The notes under the pieces were generated by a model. The model was given only the letters and a program-made list of their open reading frames with translations. It did no database searches and had not been told where the DNA came from. A stretch of 64,000 nt of DNA from JAWKTM01 sp041399085 (lineage in GTDB: Bacteria > Planctomycetota > Planctomycetia > Pirellulales > Pirellulaceae), in contig JAWKTM010000026.1 of NCBI GenBank assembly GCA_041399085.1, positions 32,898 to 96,897 on the forward strand, in the 5' to 3' direction. A program made the position numbers and the translations under genes. Below, in pieces: positions 19,279 through 29,039 of the stretch (position 1 is its first letter; each line of letters opens with the position of its first letter).

Positions 19279-20103
19279 TTAGGGAACGGCAGACGTCTGT
19301 TCGGGGGGAAGCGTGGCAGCCCGATTTTGCTGGCCCAAAAGCAAAGCGACAAGGACTCGGGCCGGAGCCGCAAACGCAAAACTTAGGAAGATCAGCGGCA
19401 CCGCCAATTCGTGAATCGACAGAATGGCGATCAGCGCGAACAGCAACTGAACGATTCCTGGCAGCGGAGTCTTGCCTCGCAGAAGCTGATTGAACACGTG
19501 CGAATAGCGGAGGCGCGACACCATCAGCAACGCCAACATCACGGTCAACAGCGGCACGCAACTTTGCACTGCGGAAATCAAGTGATCGATCACATCGCGA
19601 AACGGCTCGGCGCGTTCGACCGTCGTCAAATCGAACAGCCCCGGCATGGCGATGGCTAACGAAGCGATCGTGCCGCCGGCAGCAGGGGACGGAAGACCGC
19701 GAAACGAACTATGTCCGTCGTCGGGATGGCTTTCCACATTGAATCGAGCCAAACGCAGAATCGCGCACAGCACGTAGAACACGGCCAAGCAAACCATCAT
19801 GCGGGCGGGAAAGCGATCGGTCAGCTTCAACATAATGAAAGCCGGGGCGACGCCGAAACTGACGACGTCGCAGAGGCTGTCCAGTTGCTGGCCGAAGTCA
19901 CTGGCTTGATTCGTCAGTCGCGCAATGCTGCCGTCGAGCATGTCGAACAACATTGCGCCGAAGATCAACAAACCGGCGTAGAACAGCGGGTCCGGTTTAT
20001 CAAACGTGGCTTGAGTCGCCAGCATGATCGCGGTGAATCCGCATACCGCGTTGCCCAGCGTCAGCAGGGTCGGAAAAATGGCAAGCACTTGAATGCGTTT
20101 CAA
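19279..20103 (-). CDS. pssA: CDP-diacylglycerol-serine O-phosphatidyltransferase
   Basis: A 274-residue integral membrane enzyme that makes phosphatidylserine from CDP-diacylglycerol and serine. The CDP-alcohol phosphatidyltransferase signature D-G-x2-A-R-x8-G-x3-D-x3-D is present as DGSIARLTNQASDFGQQLDS. N-terminal FPTLLTLGNAVCGFTAIM and about seven hydrophobic helices fit PssA. The start is TTG at 20103. The adjacent methyltransferase gene suggests a route from phosphatidylserine to methylated lipids. No phosphatidylserine decarboxylase gene is visible. Confidence 0.88.
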   Translation of the reverse strand: MKRIQVLAIFPTLLTLGNAVCGFTAIMLATQATFDKPDPLFYAGLLIFGAMLFDMLDGSIARLTNQASDFGQQLDSLCDVVSFGVAPAFIMLKLTDRFPARMMVCLAVFYVLCAILRLARFNVESHPDDGHSSFRGLPSPAAGGTIASLAIAMPGLFDLTTVERAEPFRDVIDHLISAVQSCVPLLTVMLALLMVSRLRYSHVFNQLLRGKTPLPGIVQLLFALIAILSIHELAVPLIFLSFAFAAPARVLVALLLGQQNRAATLPPEQTSAVP

Positions 20104-20658
20104 TGCCGAGGTTCCTTTTCAGATTCGACGTCGACGTAGCGTGCGAGAATGGTCGCGTCGGCCTGGGCTGACTCATCGTCAGCAGTTGGCGAAGCGGAAG
20201 AGTAACGAGGTGCGAACATCAAAAATCGTGGGGCGTTCGGGATCGACCGTGCGACGTACCGCGATCTGCTAGCGAAAGCAGGGGCCAATCGCGATTTGCA
20301 AATCGGATGCCGTGAATTGTGGCACGATTCGCCCTGGCGGCAAGCGGCGAAAACGCGGCGGCCTTCCGCCGATCATCGCCCAGGCAGCCAATCACCGCAC
20401 TTCGGCATTTTCCCGCATCATCGCCTCCCCATCAAGCAGGCGTTCGTTGCGAAAAATTTTCACACTAAATTCAGCAGGACTTCAACTGGTGGACGGGCAA
20501 AGTGATAGGTGACCACTCTCGCGAACCTGCCACGCCCATCGAAGACTCTGGGCGTGCCACCCGCACCTGACCCGTTGCCGGGCCTGGCTCGCATGTGAAA
20601 CAATGGACAGCCGCGCACGTTGCACGCCGCAGCCGCCGACTTGACGAAAGGATTCCGC
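20104..20658. other. Divergent intergenic region, pssA to addA
   Basis: Promoters for both divergent units should lie here. No convincing protein is seen; a 62-codon minus-strand frame at 20100-20288 has no recognisable family. CACGCCC (20531-20537) and GGGCGTG (20550-20556) form a 7-bp hairpin. AAAGGA at 20647-20652 is a likely ribosome binding site for the GTG at 20659. Confidence 0.45.
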
Positions 20659-23600
20659 GTGATTCGCCGCCCCATGAAACACGAAGTCATCCGGGCCTCG
20701 GCCGGGACGGGCAAGACCTATCAATTGACGAACCGGTTTCTGCGGCTGCTGCGGATGGGCGAGCCGCTGGACGAAATTCTGGCCACCACGTTCACTCGAA
20801 AAGCGGCCGGCGAAATCCTGGACCGCGTGCTGCTTCGGTTGGCGGAAGCCGCGACGAACGAGAAGCATCTGGCCGAGCTCCAGTCGGCACTCGGCGACGA
20901 CCGACTCGCGCGAGCCGATTGTCTAGCGATGCTGACCGCCGCCGCTCGGAATTTGCATCGCCTGCGAGTTGGCACGCTCGACAGCTTCTTCGCACAACTG
21001 GCTGGCAGCTTTTCATTGGAGCTGGGTCTGCCGCCCGGCTGGCGCATCGTCGAGGAACACGTGGATCGGTCGCTGCGTTCGTTGGCCGTCGAAGCCGTGT
21101 TGGACAGCGACAGTACGAGCGAGCTGATGACGCTGGTCCATTCGCTGACCAAGGGCGAAACCAGCCGCAGTTTGGAGCGAGTTGTTCGCGACACGATCGA
21201 CCAACTGTATTCGGTCTACCGCGAAAGCGACGCGGAGGCATGGCGAAAAGTGCCTCGGCCCAAGCTGCTCGGCGACGACCAACTGGGCGAAACGATCGAC
21301 GCGCTGCGGGCGCTGACGTTGCCCAAGCATAAGAACTGGGAGAAGGCCCGCGCGGCCGATCTGGCGGCGATCGAATCCCAGGCTTGGGACGACTTCATCA
21401 AAGGTGGCATCGCGGGCAAAATCGCGGCGGGCGAAGAAAGCTACTGCGGCAAGCCGATCGAGCCGCCGGTGCAGGCGGTTTACGAAACGCTGTTGGAGCA
21501 CGCGAAGGGCTTGATGCTTAATCGGCTGGCGGATCAAACCGAAGCGACGTTCCAGTTGCTTGACAAGTTTCACTCGCATTACCAACGCTTCAAATCCCAG
21601 TATCGGGCGTTGCGTTTCGACGACGTGACGCAAGGCTTGGCTCGCGCCGCCGATGCCGTGCAAGTCGACAACGCCTCGTTCCGGTTGGACGCGCGCCTGC
21701 GACACTTGTTGCTCGACGAGTTTCAAGACACGTCACTCGCACAATGGACCGTGCTGCGGCCGTTTGCCCAGCGAATCACGGCGGCGAAGTCCGACGGTTC
21801 GTTCTTTTGCGTCGGCGACGTGAAGCAAGCGATCTACGGTTGGCGTGGCGGCGTGGCCGAGATCTTCGACGCCGTCGATAGCGAGCTGCAAGACATCGAA
21901 ACCACGCCTTTGGATACCAGTTTTCGTTCGTCGCCCGTCGTTATCGACACGGTGAATCGGATCTTTGAACATCTTCAAGATCACGAAAACCTGGGCGAGT
22001 TGGCATCGGCGGTCGTCAATTGGCAGCGGCAATTCAACCGCCATCAAACCGCGCGAGCCAAGTACAACGGCTACACCTGTCTTCAAGCGGCTCGGCGGCC
22101 GAACGACGACGAACCGGATGACCAGAAGCAAACGACGCTGCGCTACGCAGCCGAGGAAGTCGCGCGGCTCAGCCAACTCGCTCCCGGTCATTCGATCGGC
22201 GTTTTGGTCCGACGCAACGAGGCCGTGCGGCAACTGATTTTCCATTTGCGAGACCTCGGCATCGACGCCAGCGAGGAAGGCGGCAATACGCTGCTCGATT
22301 CAGCGGCCGTCCGCGTGCTGTTGTCGCTGATTCAATTGGCCGATCATCCGGGCGATCAAGTCGCGGCTTACCACTTGGAGACCTCGCCGCTGGCAAACGA
22401 TTTACACGCGTTAGCCGCCAGACCGCGGTCGGAGGCAAGCGACGATGAATCGACCGACGAGCCGACGCCGACCCCGTCGCTGTTGCAACCGCGCGCGGCG
22501 GGACGTGTCGCGCGGCTGATTCGCCGACAATTGATGAGCGACGGCTACGGACCAACGATCTATTACTGGTCGCGTCGTTTGGCGGACGCCTGCAACCAAC
22601 GGGAACTGCGGCGGCTGGAAAAGCTGCTTGGCTTGGCCTACGCCTACGAAGCCACGGCCACCACGCGACCTCGCGATTTTCTGCGGTTTGTCGAAACGCA
22701 AAAGGTCCGCGATCCTTCGGCCGCCGATGTGCGCGTGATGACCGTGCATCAATCGAAGGGGTTGCAGTTCGACATCGTGGTTGTGACGGAGTTGGAGACG
22801 GACGTGATCGGCCAGCGCGATCAGCTTGTCACGGGCCGGCCGAGCCGCACGAGTCCCATCGACCGCGTTTGCCGTCGGGCGAGTAAGGAAGTGCGTGCGT
22901 TGCTGCCCGAGAGTTGGCAACGGCTGTTCACCGAGGCCGATGAACTGGACATGGCCGAATCGCTGTGCGTGCTGTACGTGGCCGTCACGCGCGCGATTCA
23001 TGCCTTGCATCTGATCGTCGGCCCGTCGTCCGAGACCGAGCGGTCGCTGCACAAGACGTTCGGCGGCTTGGTGCGGGCGGCGTTGACCGACGGCGAGCGG
23101 ATCGAGCCACAGGCGATCGCTTTCGAACACGGCGATAAACATTGGTACGAGAATCCGGGCGTCGAGCGAACGGCGCGGCGCACGAGTTCGACGGCTCCGA
23201 CGGAATCGCTAACGCCGCTGCCGGTGCGTTTGGCCGCGCCGGCCGAACGGCGGTCTCGCAATTTGGAACGCGTGAGCCCGTCGGGGTTGGAAGGCGGTTC
23301 GCGCGTGAAGCTGTCGGACGTATCGAGCGACGACGGAATCGAGCGGTCGGACTCGTTGCGGCGCGGGACGCTGATTCACGCATGGTTCGAGCAGATTTTG
23401 TGGATCGAGGATGGATTGCCCGAGTCGGCGACGCTGAAGCAACTGGCGAACGAAGTATTGGAATCAGCGATCTCGGACGAAGATTTACAGCAACTGCTCG
23501 ACGAGTTCCAAGCGTTGCTAGGCGACACGCGGATCACCGGTCGCTTGAGCCGAACCGCTTACCCGAGCCTGTCGGACGCCGAGCTGAAGGTCGAGAACGA

Positions 23601-23907
23601 ACGGCCGATCGCCGTCCGCGAAGGGAACCGCTTGCTGGTCGGCAACATCGACCGGCTAGTTACGGCGTATGATCGGAAGTCCGGCCAGCCGATCGCGGCG
23701 GACATTCTCGACTTCAAGACTGACATCATCATGCCGGGCGACGAGAAAACGCTGAACAAGAAGGTTCGCTATTATCAGCCGCAGCTTCAGGCGTATCGCC
23801 GCGCCGTCCAGCGCATCACGAATCTGCCGCCGGACAAAGTCACGGCGCGATTGTTGTTCACTTACCCGCGGCGAGTGATGTCGGTCGACGATCGCACGGA
23901 TTCCTAA
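20659..23907 (+). CDS. AddA/RecB-type UvrD-family helicase-nuclease
   Basis: About 1082 residues, with superfamily 1 helicase motifs in order: Walker A ASAGTGKT near the N-terminus, TTFTRKAAGEI, LLLDEFQDTSLAQW (motif II), CVGDVKQAIYGWRGG (motif III), DTSFRSSPVVIDTVN (IV), VMTVHQSKGLQFDIVVV (V) and LYVAVTRA (VI). A RecB-family nuclease motif ends it (ADILDFKTDI, then YQPQLQAYRRAV). It should unwind and resect double-strand DNA ends for recombination. GTG 20659 is preferred for its AAAGGA site six bases upstream; ATG 20674 is the alternative. AddB is not adjacent: upstream is pssA on the other strand. An acyl-CoA ligase follows 71 bp on. Confidence 0.87.
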   Translation: MIRRPMKHEVIRASAGTGKTYQLTNRFLRLLRMGEPLDEILATTFTRKAAGEILDRVLLRLAEAATNEKHLAELQSALGDDRLARADCLAMLTAAARNLHRLRVGTLDSFFAQLAGSFSLELGLPPGWRIVEEHVDRSLRSLAVEAVLDSDSTSELMTLVHSLTKGETSRSLERVVRDTIDQLYSVYRESDAEAWRKVPRPKLLGDDQLGETIDALRALTLPKHKNWEKARAADLAAIESQAWDDFIKGGIAGKIAAGEESYCGKPIEPPVQAVYETLLEHAKGLMLNRLADQTEATFQLLDKFHSHYQRFKSQYRALRFDDVTQGLARAADAVQVDNASFRLDARLRHLLLDEFQDTSLAQWTVLRPFAQRITAAKSDGSFFCVGDVKQAIYGWRGGVAEIFDAVDSELQDIETTPLDTSFRSSPVVIDTVNRIFEHLQDHENLGELASAVVNWQRQFNRHQTARAKYNGYTCLQAARRPNDDEPDDQKQTTLRYAAEEVARLSQLAPGHSIGVLVRRNEAVRQLIFHLRDLGIDASEEGGNTLLDSAAVRVLLSLIQLADHPGDQVAAYHLETSPLANDLHALAARPRSEASDDESTDEPTPTPSLLQPRAAGRVARLIRRQLMSDGYGPTIYYWSRRLADACNQRELRRLEKLLGLAYAYEATATTRPRDFLRFVETQKVRDPSAADVRVMTVHQSKGLQFDIVVVTELETDVIGQRDQLVTGRPSRTSPIDRVCRRASKEVRALLPESWQRLFTEADELDMAESLCVLYVAVTRAIHALHLIVGPSSETERSLHKTFGGLVRAALTDGERIEPQAIAFEHGDKHWYENPGVERTARRTSSTAPTESLTPLPVRLAAPAERRSRNLERVSPSGLEGGSRVKLSDVSSDDGIERSDSLRRGTLIHAWFEQILWIEDGLPESATLKQLANEVLESAISDEDLQQLLDEFQALLGDTRITGRLSRTAYPSLSDAELKVENERPIAVREGNRLLVGNIDRLVTAYDRKSGQPIAADILDFKTDIIMPGDEKTLNKKVRYYQPQLQAYRRAVQRITNLPPDKVTARLLFTYPRRVMSVDDRTDS

Positions 23908-23978
23908 ACCACTGTCCGCGACTCGACGGACTCCTCGATCTCTCCATTCTTCGTTCGGTCAAATCGCGAGGCCCAGCC

Positions 23979-25673
23979 ATGTCCGCAACCAGCGCTGAAC
24001 CCACCACTATCGTGGCGATCTACGCCGACCGCATCGCGGATTCCGCCGACCAAGTTGCGTTGTGGATTCATCGCGATGGACGTTTTCAATCGCTGTCGTG
24101 GGGAGAGCTGCATCAGGACGTGGTCCGCTGGGCGGCCGGGCTTCAAGCGGCCGGCGTCGCGGCCGGCGATCGTGTGCTGCAACTGTCCGAGAACCGTTAT
24201 GAATGGATCGTCGCCGATCTGGCGATTCAACTGGCCGGCGGCGTTCACGTGCCGGTTCACGCGCCGTTGACCGGCCCGCAGATTTGCGAACAACTGGCTC
24301 ACAGCGGCGCGCGAATCGTGTTGCTTTCGACGGCCGACCAAGCGGCTAAGCTCGCCGGCGTCGCGGCATCTCTGCCGCCCGACGTGCGATATTTTTGCTA
24401 CGAAGCGTGCGACACATCGCTCGGCAGCGCGGCCGTCTCGCCCATTGAACAATTGGCGCGCGACACGTCGGTTGATGAAGCGGCGGAGCTCGTGGCCAAT
24501 GCTCGCTCGAACACCACGCCCGAGACGCTGTCGACGATTCTCTACACTTCGGGCACGACCGGCGAACCAAAAGGCGTGATGCTGACGCAAGGCAACTTGG
24601 CTTTCAACGCCTTGGCCACGATCGAAGCGTTCGGCGAACGCGAGGACGACGTGCGGCTGAACTTCCTGCCGCTCAGCCACATCTTCGCCCGCACTTGCGA
24701 TCTCTACACCTGGATCGCACGTGGTTCGCAATTGGCTCTCGCTCAGTCGCGCGAAACCGTGGTGGCCGATTGTGCCGAAGTGCGTCCGACGCTGCTGAAC
24801 GGCGTGCCATATTTCTACGACCGAGTGTATCGCTACTTGTGCGAACAAGGCCTGCACGAGCATCCGGGCGTGTTGCGGAAAGCGTTGGGCGACAACGTGC
24901 GGATGTGTTGTTCGGGCGGAGCGGCCTTGCCCGATCATTTGTTCGACTATTTTGCAAGTCAGCAGTTGCCGCTGTTGCAAGGCTACGGCCTGACGGAAAC
25001 GTCGCCGGTGATTTCGCTGTCGAGTGAAGCGAACGTGCGACGCGGCGCGGTTGGCAAAGCGATCCCCGGCGTCGAACTGCGGATCGCGGATGACGGCGAG
25101 ATTCAAACGCACGGGCCGCATGTGATGGAGGGCTACTATCGCAACGAGCACGCGACTCGCGAAACGATCGACGCCGACGGCTGGCTGCACACAGGAGACC
25201 TCGGGCACATTGACGACGACGGTTTTCTCTTCATCACCGGGCGACGCAAAGAAATCTTGGTTACGTCGGGCGGCAAGAACGTCGCGCCGGTCTGGCTCGA
25301 ATCGCTGCTGACGCAAGATCCGCTGATCCTGCAAGCGTTGGTCGTCGGCGACGGGCGGAATTTCCTAGCGGCGTTGATCGTGCCAAATCCCGACAATTTA
25401 CGAGCCGCGATCATTCGCGACGCGATTCCCGTTTCGTCGCGCGAAGAGGCATTGGCGCATCCGCGCGTGCTGGCGATGTACGAAGCGGCGATTGCGGAGC
25501 GACTGCGGAACGTCTCGTACTACGAACAAGTCCGCAAGTTCCGGCTGTTGGACCGAGGGTTCACGATCGAGTCGGGCGAGCTGACTCCGAAGATGAGTCT
25601 CCGTCGCGGCGTGATCGAAACGAATTTCGCCGCCGAAATCGCCGCCATGTACGCGTCGTCGTCGGAGTGCTAA
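23979..25673 (+). CDS. AMP-dependent long-chain acyl-CoA ligase
   Basis: A 564-residue ANL-superfamily enzyme that activates a fatty acid through an acyl-adenylate. The P-loop ILYTSGTTGEPKGVMLTQ is at about 186-203, FLPLSHIFARTCD follows, then GYGLTETSPVISLSS, and the A8 hinge HTGDLGHIDDDGFLFITGRR with the C-terminal lysine region LTPKMSLRRGVI. The 'FLPLSHIFAR' block is typical of FadD/long-chain ligases. It sits 71 bp after the helicase-nuclease gene on the same strand, possibly in one transcript without functional link. Two repeats follow its stop. Confidence 0.87.
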   Translation: MSATSAEPTTIVAIYADRIADSADQVALWIHRDGRFQSLSWGELHQDVVRWAAGLQAAGVAAGDRVLQLSENRYEWIVADLAIQLAGGVHVPVHAPLTGPQICEQLAHSGARIVLLSTADQAAKLAGVAASLPPDVRYFCYEACDTSLGSAAVSPIEQLARDTSVDEAAELVANARSNTTPETLSTILYTSGTTGEPKGVMLTQGNLAFNALATIEAFGEREDDVRLNFLPLSHIFARTCDLYTWIARGSQLALAQSRETVVADCAEVRPTLLNGVPYFYDRVYRYLCEQGLHEHPGVLRKALGDNVRMCCSGGAALPDHLFDYFASQQLPLLQGYGLTETSPVISLSSEANVRRGAVGKAIPGVELRIADDGEIQTHGPHVMEGYYRNEHATRETIDADGWLHTGDLGHIDDDGFLFITGRRKEILVTSGGKNVAPVWLESLLTQDPLILQALVVGDGRNFLAALIVPNPDNLRAAIIRDAIPVSSREEALAHPRVLAMYEAAIAERLRNVSYYEQVRKFRLLDRGFTIESGELTPKMSLRRGVIETNFAAEIAAMYASSSEC

Positions 25674-25701
25674 CACGACGATTGCGAAGTCGCGCCTGCC
25701 G

Positions 25702-25772
25702 AACCGTTTGAAGCCGCAGGACGCGAGCCCTCCTACCCAACCGTTTGAAGCCGCAGGACGCGAGCCCTCCGG
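25702..25772. repeat. Two copies of palindromic intergenic repeat, reverse orientation
   Basis: Copies at 25702-25733 and 25739-25772 share AACCGTTTGAAGCCGCAGGA followed by CGCGAGCCCTCC, spaced 37 bp. The reverse complement, GGAGGGCTCGCGTCCTGCGG, aligns with the units at 11688-11768. They lie between the convergent acyl-CoA ligase and FliM-like genes. Confidence 0.8.
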
Positions 25773-25835
25773 TTTCGCGGCGCTGAATGACCGATGCTGC
25801 TTCGGTAAAAAGACAAATTGATCGCGGATCGGTTC

Positions 25836-26713
25836 TTACTCGTCCGAGAGCGATTCACCCAGACGCACGGCTTTGCGGCCGTTCTTCGCGCCGATGAAGG
25901 CCGCGAAGGTTCGACCGTCCGCGGTTCGCGCCACCAGCGGTTGGTCGCAGCGATGATCGGTCGCGATGATGTCGCCCACTTCCAAACTCTCCAGCGACGC
26001 GTCGTCCAGCGCGACTGGCGCGAGCTCGACGGAAAGCCAGTTTGCCGATGAATCACGCCCAGCTTGCTCGCCATGCTCCGCTTCGCAGCCAGCGAGCCGT
26101 TGCAGCCATTCCACCGGCAAGGCCCAATCCAATCGTCCCGCGGCGTCGGCCATCTCGAAGCGGCAACGGGTCCATACGCGCGGTGCATCGTCCCTGAGCT
26201 TCAACGCGGCCCGATCGCTTACGACCTCGGCCAGTTGCACCGGGGGCGCGGAAGGCTCATTTCCAGCTTCGCGAGCGACGCATGTCGACAATGCTTCGAT
26301 CCAACATTGAATCGCTCGACCGGCCAAACGTTTTTCGATTTCGGTGAGCGGCCGGCAGAACAATCGCCGACGATTCGTTGCCGCCCAACATGCGGTCGAT
26401 CAACGGTTGCAGAATATCCAGCTCGACATGAAACACGCCGCCGTGCGTCTCGCCCGAATCGCTGCCACCGCGGTTCCGTGGTCATCGAATCCGCGGACGG
26501 CGTTTCAGCGGCCAACGAATCGTCCATTCGTGACCAAACCAGGCGAGCGAAACAGGTCGGCGACTCACAGTCGTTGAAAGCGGCGGCAACCGTCGTCGTC
26601 TCGGTCCGATCAACATGGATTCGGACCGGCACGCGAGCCAGACGCGACCAGCGATTCGCCAAGTCATCGGCCAGCGCCTGTTGCCAATCTCGTGAAACGA
26701 ATTCGCCGCTCAT
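25836..26713 (-). pseudogene. FliM-like flagellar motor switch protein (frameshifted)
   Basis: Pieces in three frames together read as FliM or a related SpoA-domain protein. The N-terminal piece has LANRWSRLARVPVRIHVDRT and ESPTCFARLV. A middle frame gives VFHVELDILQPLIDRMLGGN, and a third frame from about 26365 gives RPLTEIEKRLAGRAI and a C-terminal SpoA domain (LSVELAPVALDDASLESLEV, GDIIATDHR). Breaks are near 26455 and 26365, where one extra C would account for the second. The composite of about 292 residues is slightly short for FliM. FliM forms the C-ring that sets flagellar rotation; a type III secretion C-ring protein is the alternative. No other flagellar gene is in the window. Confidence 0.6.
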
Positions 26714-26744
26714 AGCATCCTGCCCCATCATGTCTCTCCCACGA

Positions 26745-26831
26745 GGGAGCCCGAGGCTCCTGCCGAGTTAAGCCGGGCGACCGCGGCTCCCAGTTCGCCA
26801 TTCGTGGACTCGGCGGGAGCCTCGTGCTCCC
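26745..26831. repeat. 24-bp inverted repeat between fliM-like gene and proA
   Basis: The left arm (26745-26768, starting GGGAGCCCGAGGCTCC) and right arm (26808-26831) are inverted repeats matching at 22 of 24 bases, with a 39-bp spacer. The right arm ends next to the proA stop. It could be a terminator-like structure for proA or a mobile intergenic element. Confidence 0.75.
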
Positions 26832-26834
26832 GGA

Positions 26835-28130
26835 TCATTCGCGGATTTGACCGTCGCCGTAAGCCACGTACTTGTAACTGGTCAACTCTTTCAAACCGCA
26901 AGGGCCGCGTGCGTGAAGCTTATCGGTACTGATGCCGATCTCGGCGCTCAAACCGAATTCGCCGCCGTCGTTGAAACGCGTGCTGGCGTTCACCATCACC
27001 GCCGAGCTATCGACGGCCGTTACGAATCGCCGAGCCGCCGCCAACTGAGTTGTTATGATCGCGTCCGTGTGATGCGAACCGAAGCGATTGATATGCTCGA
27101 TCGCCTCGTCCAACGAATCGACCACCTTCACCGAAATGATCGGGCCCAAAAACTCGGCCGCATAATCCTCGTCGCTCGCGGGCTTCGCCGACGGAACCAG
27201 CCGCAGCGTCTCGGCATCGCCCCGCAGCTCGACGTCCTGCTGGCCCAACGCCCGGCCGATCCGCGGCAGAAACGCGTCCGCCACTTCGCGATGCACCAAC
27301 AGCGACTCGCACGCATTGCAGACGCCCATCCGCTGGCATTTGGCGTTCACCGTAATCCGCTCGGCCATTTCCAGATCGGCGCTCGAATCCACATACACAT
27401 GACAGTTGCCGGCGAAATGCTTGATGACCGGCATCTTCGCCTCGTCCGTCACTCGGCGGATCAAACTTTCGCCGCCGCGAGGAATCGCCACGTCGATATA
27501 CTCGGCCAAACTCAGAAAATGCCCGACCGCCGCGCGATCCGTCGTCGCCACCAACTGCACGGCGTCGGCCGGCAAGCCGCAAGCTTCGGCCACCGTTTGC
27601 AGCACGCTCACGATCGCTTGGCTGGAATGAGCCGCTTCCTTGCCGCCGCGCAGAATCACCGCATTGCCGCTCTTCAAACAAATGGCCGCCGCGTCCGCTG
27701 TCACGTTGGGCCGCGATTCATAGATGAAGAACACCACGCCCAGCGGCACGCGAACCTTCGACACTTCCAGCCCGTTCGGCCGAAACGACGACTCGATCAC
27801 TTCGCCCACCGGATCGGCCAGCATCGCGATCTCTTCCAACGCCATGGCGATCCCGCCGATTCGCGAGGGTGTCAGCCGCAGCCGATCGACCGCCGCGTCG
27901 GTCAAGCCATACGACGGCGCGGCTTCCAAGTCCAACTCGTTGGCCTTCAGAATCGCCGGGATTTCGTCGCGCAGCCGCTGAGCCGACGCGCGCAGCCAGC
28001 GGTTCTTTACCTCGCCCGTCACACCGGTCAGTTGCTCGGCAGCTCGCCGAGCACGCCGAGCCACGTCGACACAATACGCCTTCAGATCCTGCTGCTCCGC
28101 TACCAATTCTTGCTGCTCCGTCGCGGCCAT
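26835..28130 (-). CDS. proA: Gamma-glutamyl phosphate reductase
   Basis: ProA reduces gamma-glutamyl phosphate to glutamate semialdehyde with NADPH in proline synthesis. The aldehyde-dehydrogenase fold is complete: GVVFFIYESRPNVTADAAAI, CLKSGNAVILRGGKEA, IPRGGESLI, the catalytic-Cys region MGVCNACESLLVH, and C-terminal GEFGLSAEIGISTDKLHARG and LTSYKYVAYG. ATG 28130 has GGTGGA upstream and a normal N-terminus before YCVDVARRAR; ATG 28163 and a leader up to 28244 are less likely. The gene is intact, about 431 residues. proB is not adjacent. Confidence 0.9.
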   Translation of the reverse strand: MAATEQQELVAEQQDLKAYCVDVARRARRAAEQLTGVTGEVKNRWLRASAQRLRDEIPAILKANELDLEAAPSYGLTDAAVDRLRLTPSRIGGIAMALEEIAMLADPVGEVIESSFRPNGLEVSKVRVPLGVVFFIYESRPNVTADAAAICLKSGNAVILRGGKEAAHSSQAIVSVLQTVAEACGLPADAVQLVATTDRAAVGHFLSLAEYIDVAIPRGGESLIRRVTDEAKMPVIKHFAGNCHVYVDSSADLEMAERITVNAKCQRMGVCNACESLLVHREVADAFLPRIGRALGQQDVELRGDAETLRLVPSAKPASDEDYAAEFLGPIISVKVVDSLDEAIEHINRFGSHHTDAIITTQLAAARRFVTAVDSSAVMVNASTRFNDGGEFGLSAEIGISTDKLHARGPCGLKELTSYKYVAYGDGQIRE

Positions 28131-28397
28131 CAGTCGTCCACCCGTTTGCACGCTTGTTGTCATTGCCAAAGAGCCCGCAAAACGCGGGAAATCCAACGCC
28201 TTCGGATCGCGTCGAAGTATGCCCCAATCGCCCCCCAGCGTCAATGTCGTCGAACGGCCGCGCGATAGTCCGCAAGGCCCGTTGTCCGCGGCGGCTCGCT
28301 AGCAGACAATGCGAGGCCCTGGCGTCGCGGCGCGGAACGCTGCTCGCCCCGAACCAATGCTCACTCGACCGCCCACTCGACGCGGAAGGAACAACGC

Positions 28398-29015
28398 ATG
28401 TCGATCGTCCATACCGAACACGTGCTCGTCGTGCCGACCCAGTTGCTGCACGACCTCGGCTATTTCCAAGGTTTCCACGACGACACGGACCGCTATCTGG
28501 AACGCCTGCTGGACGCCGCCAACACCAGCTATCGGCCTCGCGACGAGATGGAACGCGACCCGTCGTTCAAGCAGTTGATTCCCTACGTCATCTTTCGCCA
28601 CACCGATGCCGACGGTCGAGTTCACGTGTTCGAGTACACGCGCGGCAAGGGCCAGGGCGAGCAACGGTTGCACAGCAAGCGGAGCGTCGGGATCGGCGGA
28701 CACATTTCCAGCGACGACGCCGCGCAGGCGGATGTCTACGCCGAAGGCATGCGGCGCGAATTGGAAGAGGAAGTCGAGATCAACGCGGCTTACACCCAGC
28801 GCTGTGTCGGCTTGATTAACGACGACGAGACGGAAGTCGGCCGCGTACATCTGGGCGTCGTGCATATCGTGGACGTCGATACGCCCGACGTGCGGCCGCG
28901 CGAGGACGAAATCTTGGACGCCGGCTTCCGTCCGGTCGAAAGTTTGCTGCAAAATCTAGCTGGCTTCGAGAGTTGGTCGCGGATTTGCCTCGAAGCCCTG
29001 TTTGCCAGGCCATAA
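28398..29015 (+). CDS. Nudix-family predicted phosphoesterase
   Basis: A 205-residue protein with a Nudix box, GGHISSDDAA then RRELEEEVEI (about 98-122), in which the REUxEE core is intact. The N-terminal half (YVIFRHTDADGRVHVFEYTR) matches the predicted phosphoesterase group of Nudix proteins rather than MutT. It should hydrolyse a nucleoside diphosphate linked to another group; the substrate cannot be read from sequence. AAGGAA at 28384-28389 supports ATG 28398. The cysteine desulfurase gene starts 24 bp downstream and probably shares the transcript. Confidence 0.8.
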   Translation: MSIVHTEHVLVVPTQLLHDLGYFQGFHDDTDRYLERLLDAANTSYRPRDEMERDPSFKQLIPYVIFRHTDADGRVHVFEYTRGKGQGEQRLHSKRSVGIGGHISSDDAAQADVYAEGMRRELEEEVEINAAYTQRCVGLINDDETEVGRVHLGVVHIVDVDTPDVRPREDEILDAGFRPVESLLQNLAGFESWSRICLEALFARP

Positions 29016-29039
29016 CTCTTTGCGATTCACCTCGTCCCC

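Noticed and set aside
26847..28268. A 473-codon plus-strand frame opposite proA
   Set aside because: Shadow of proA; His/Arg/Gln-rich with no recognisable domain.
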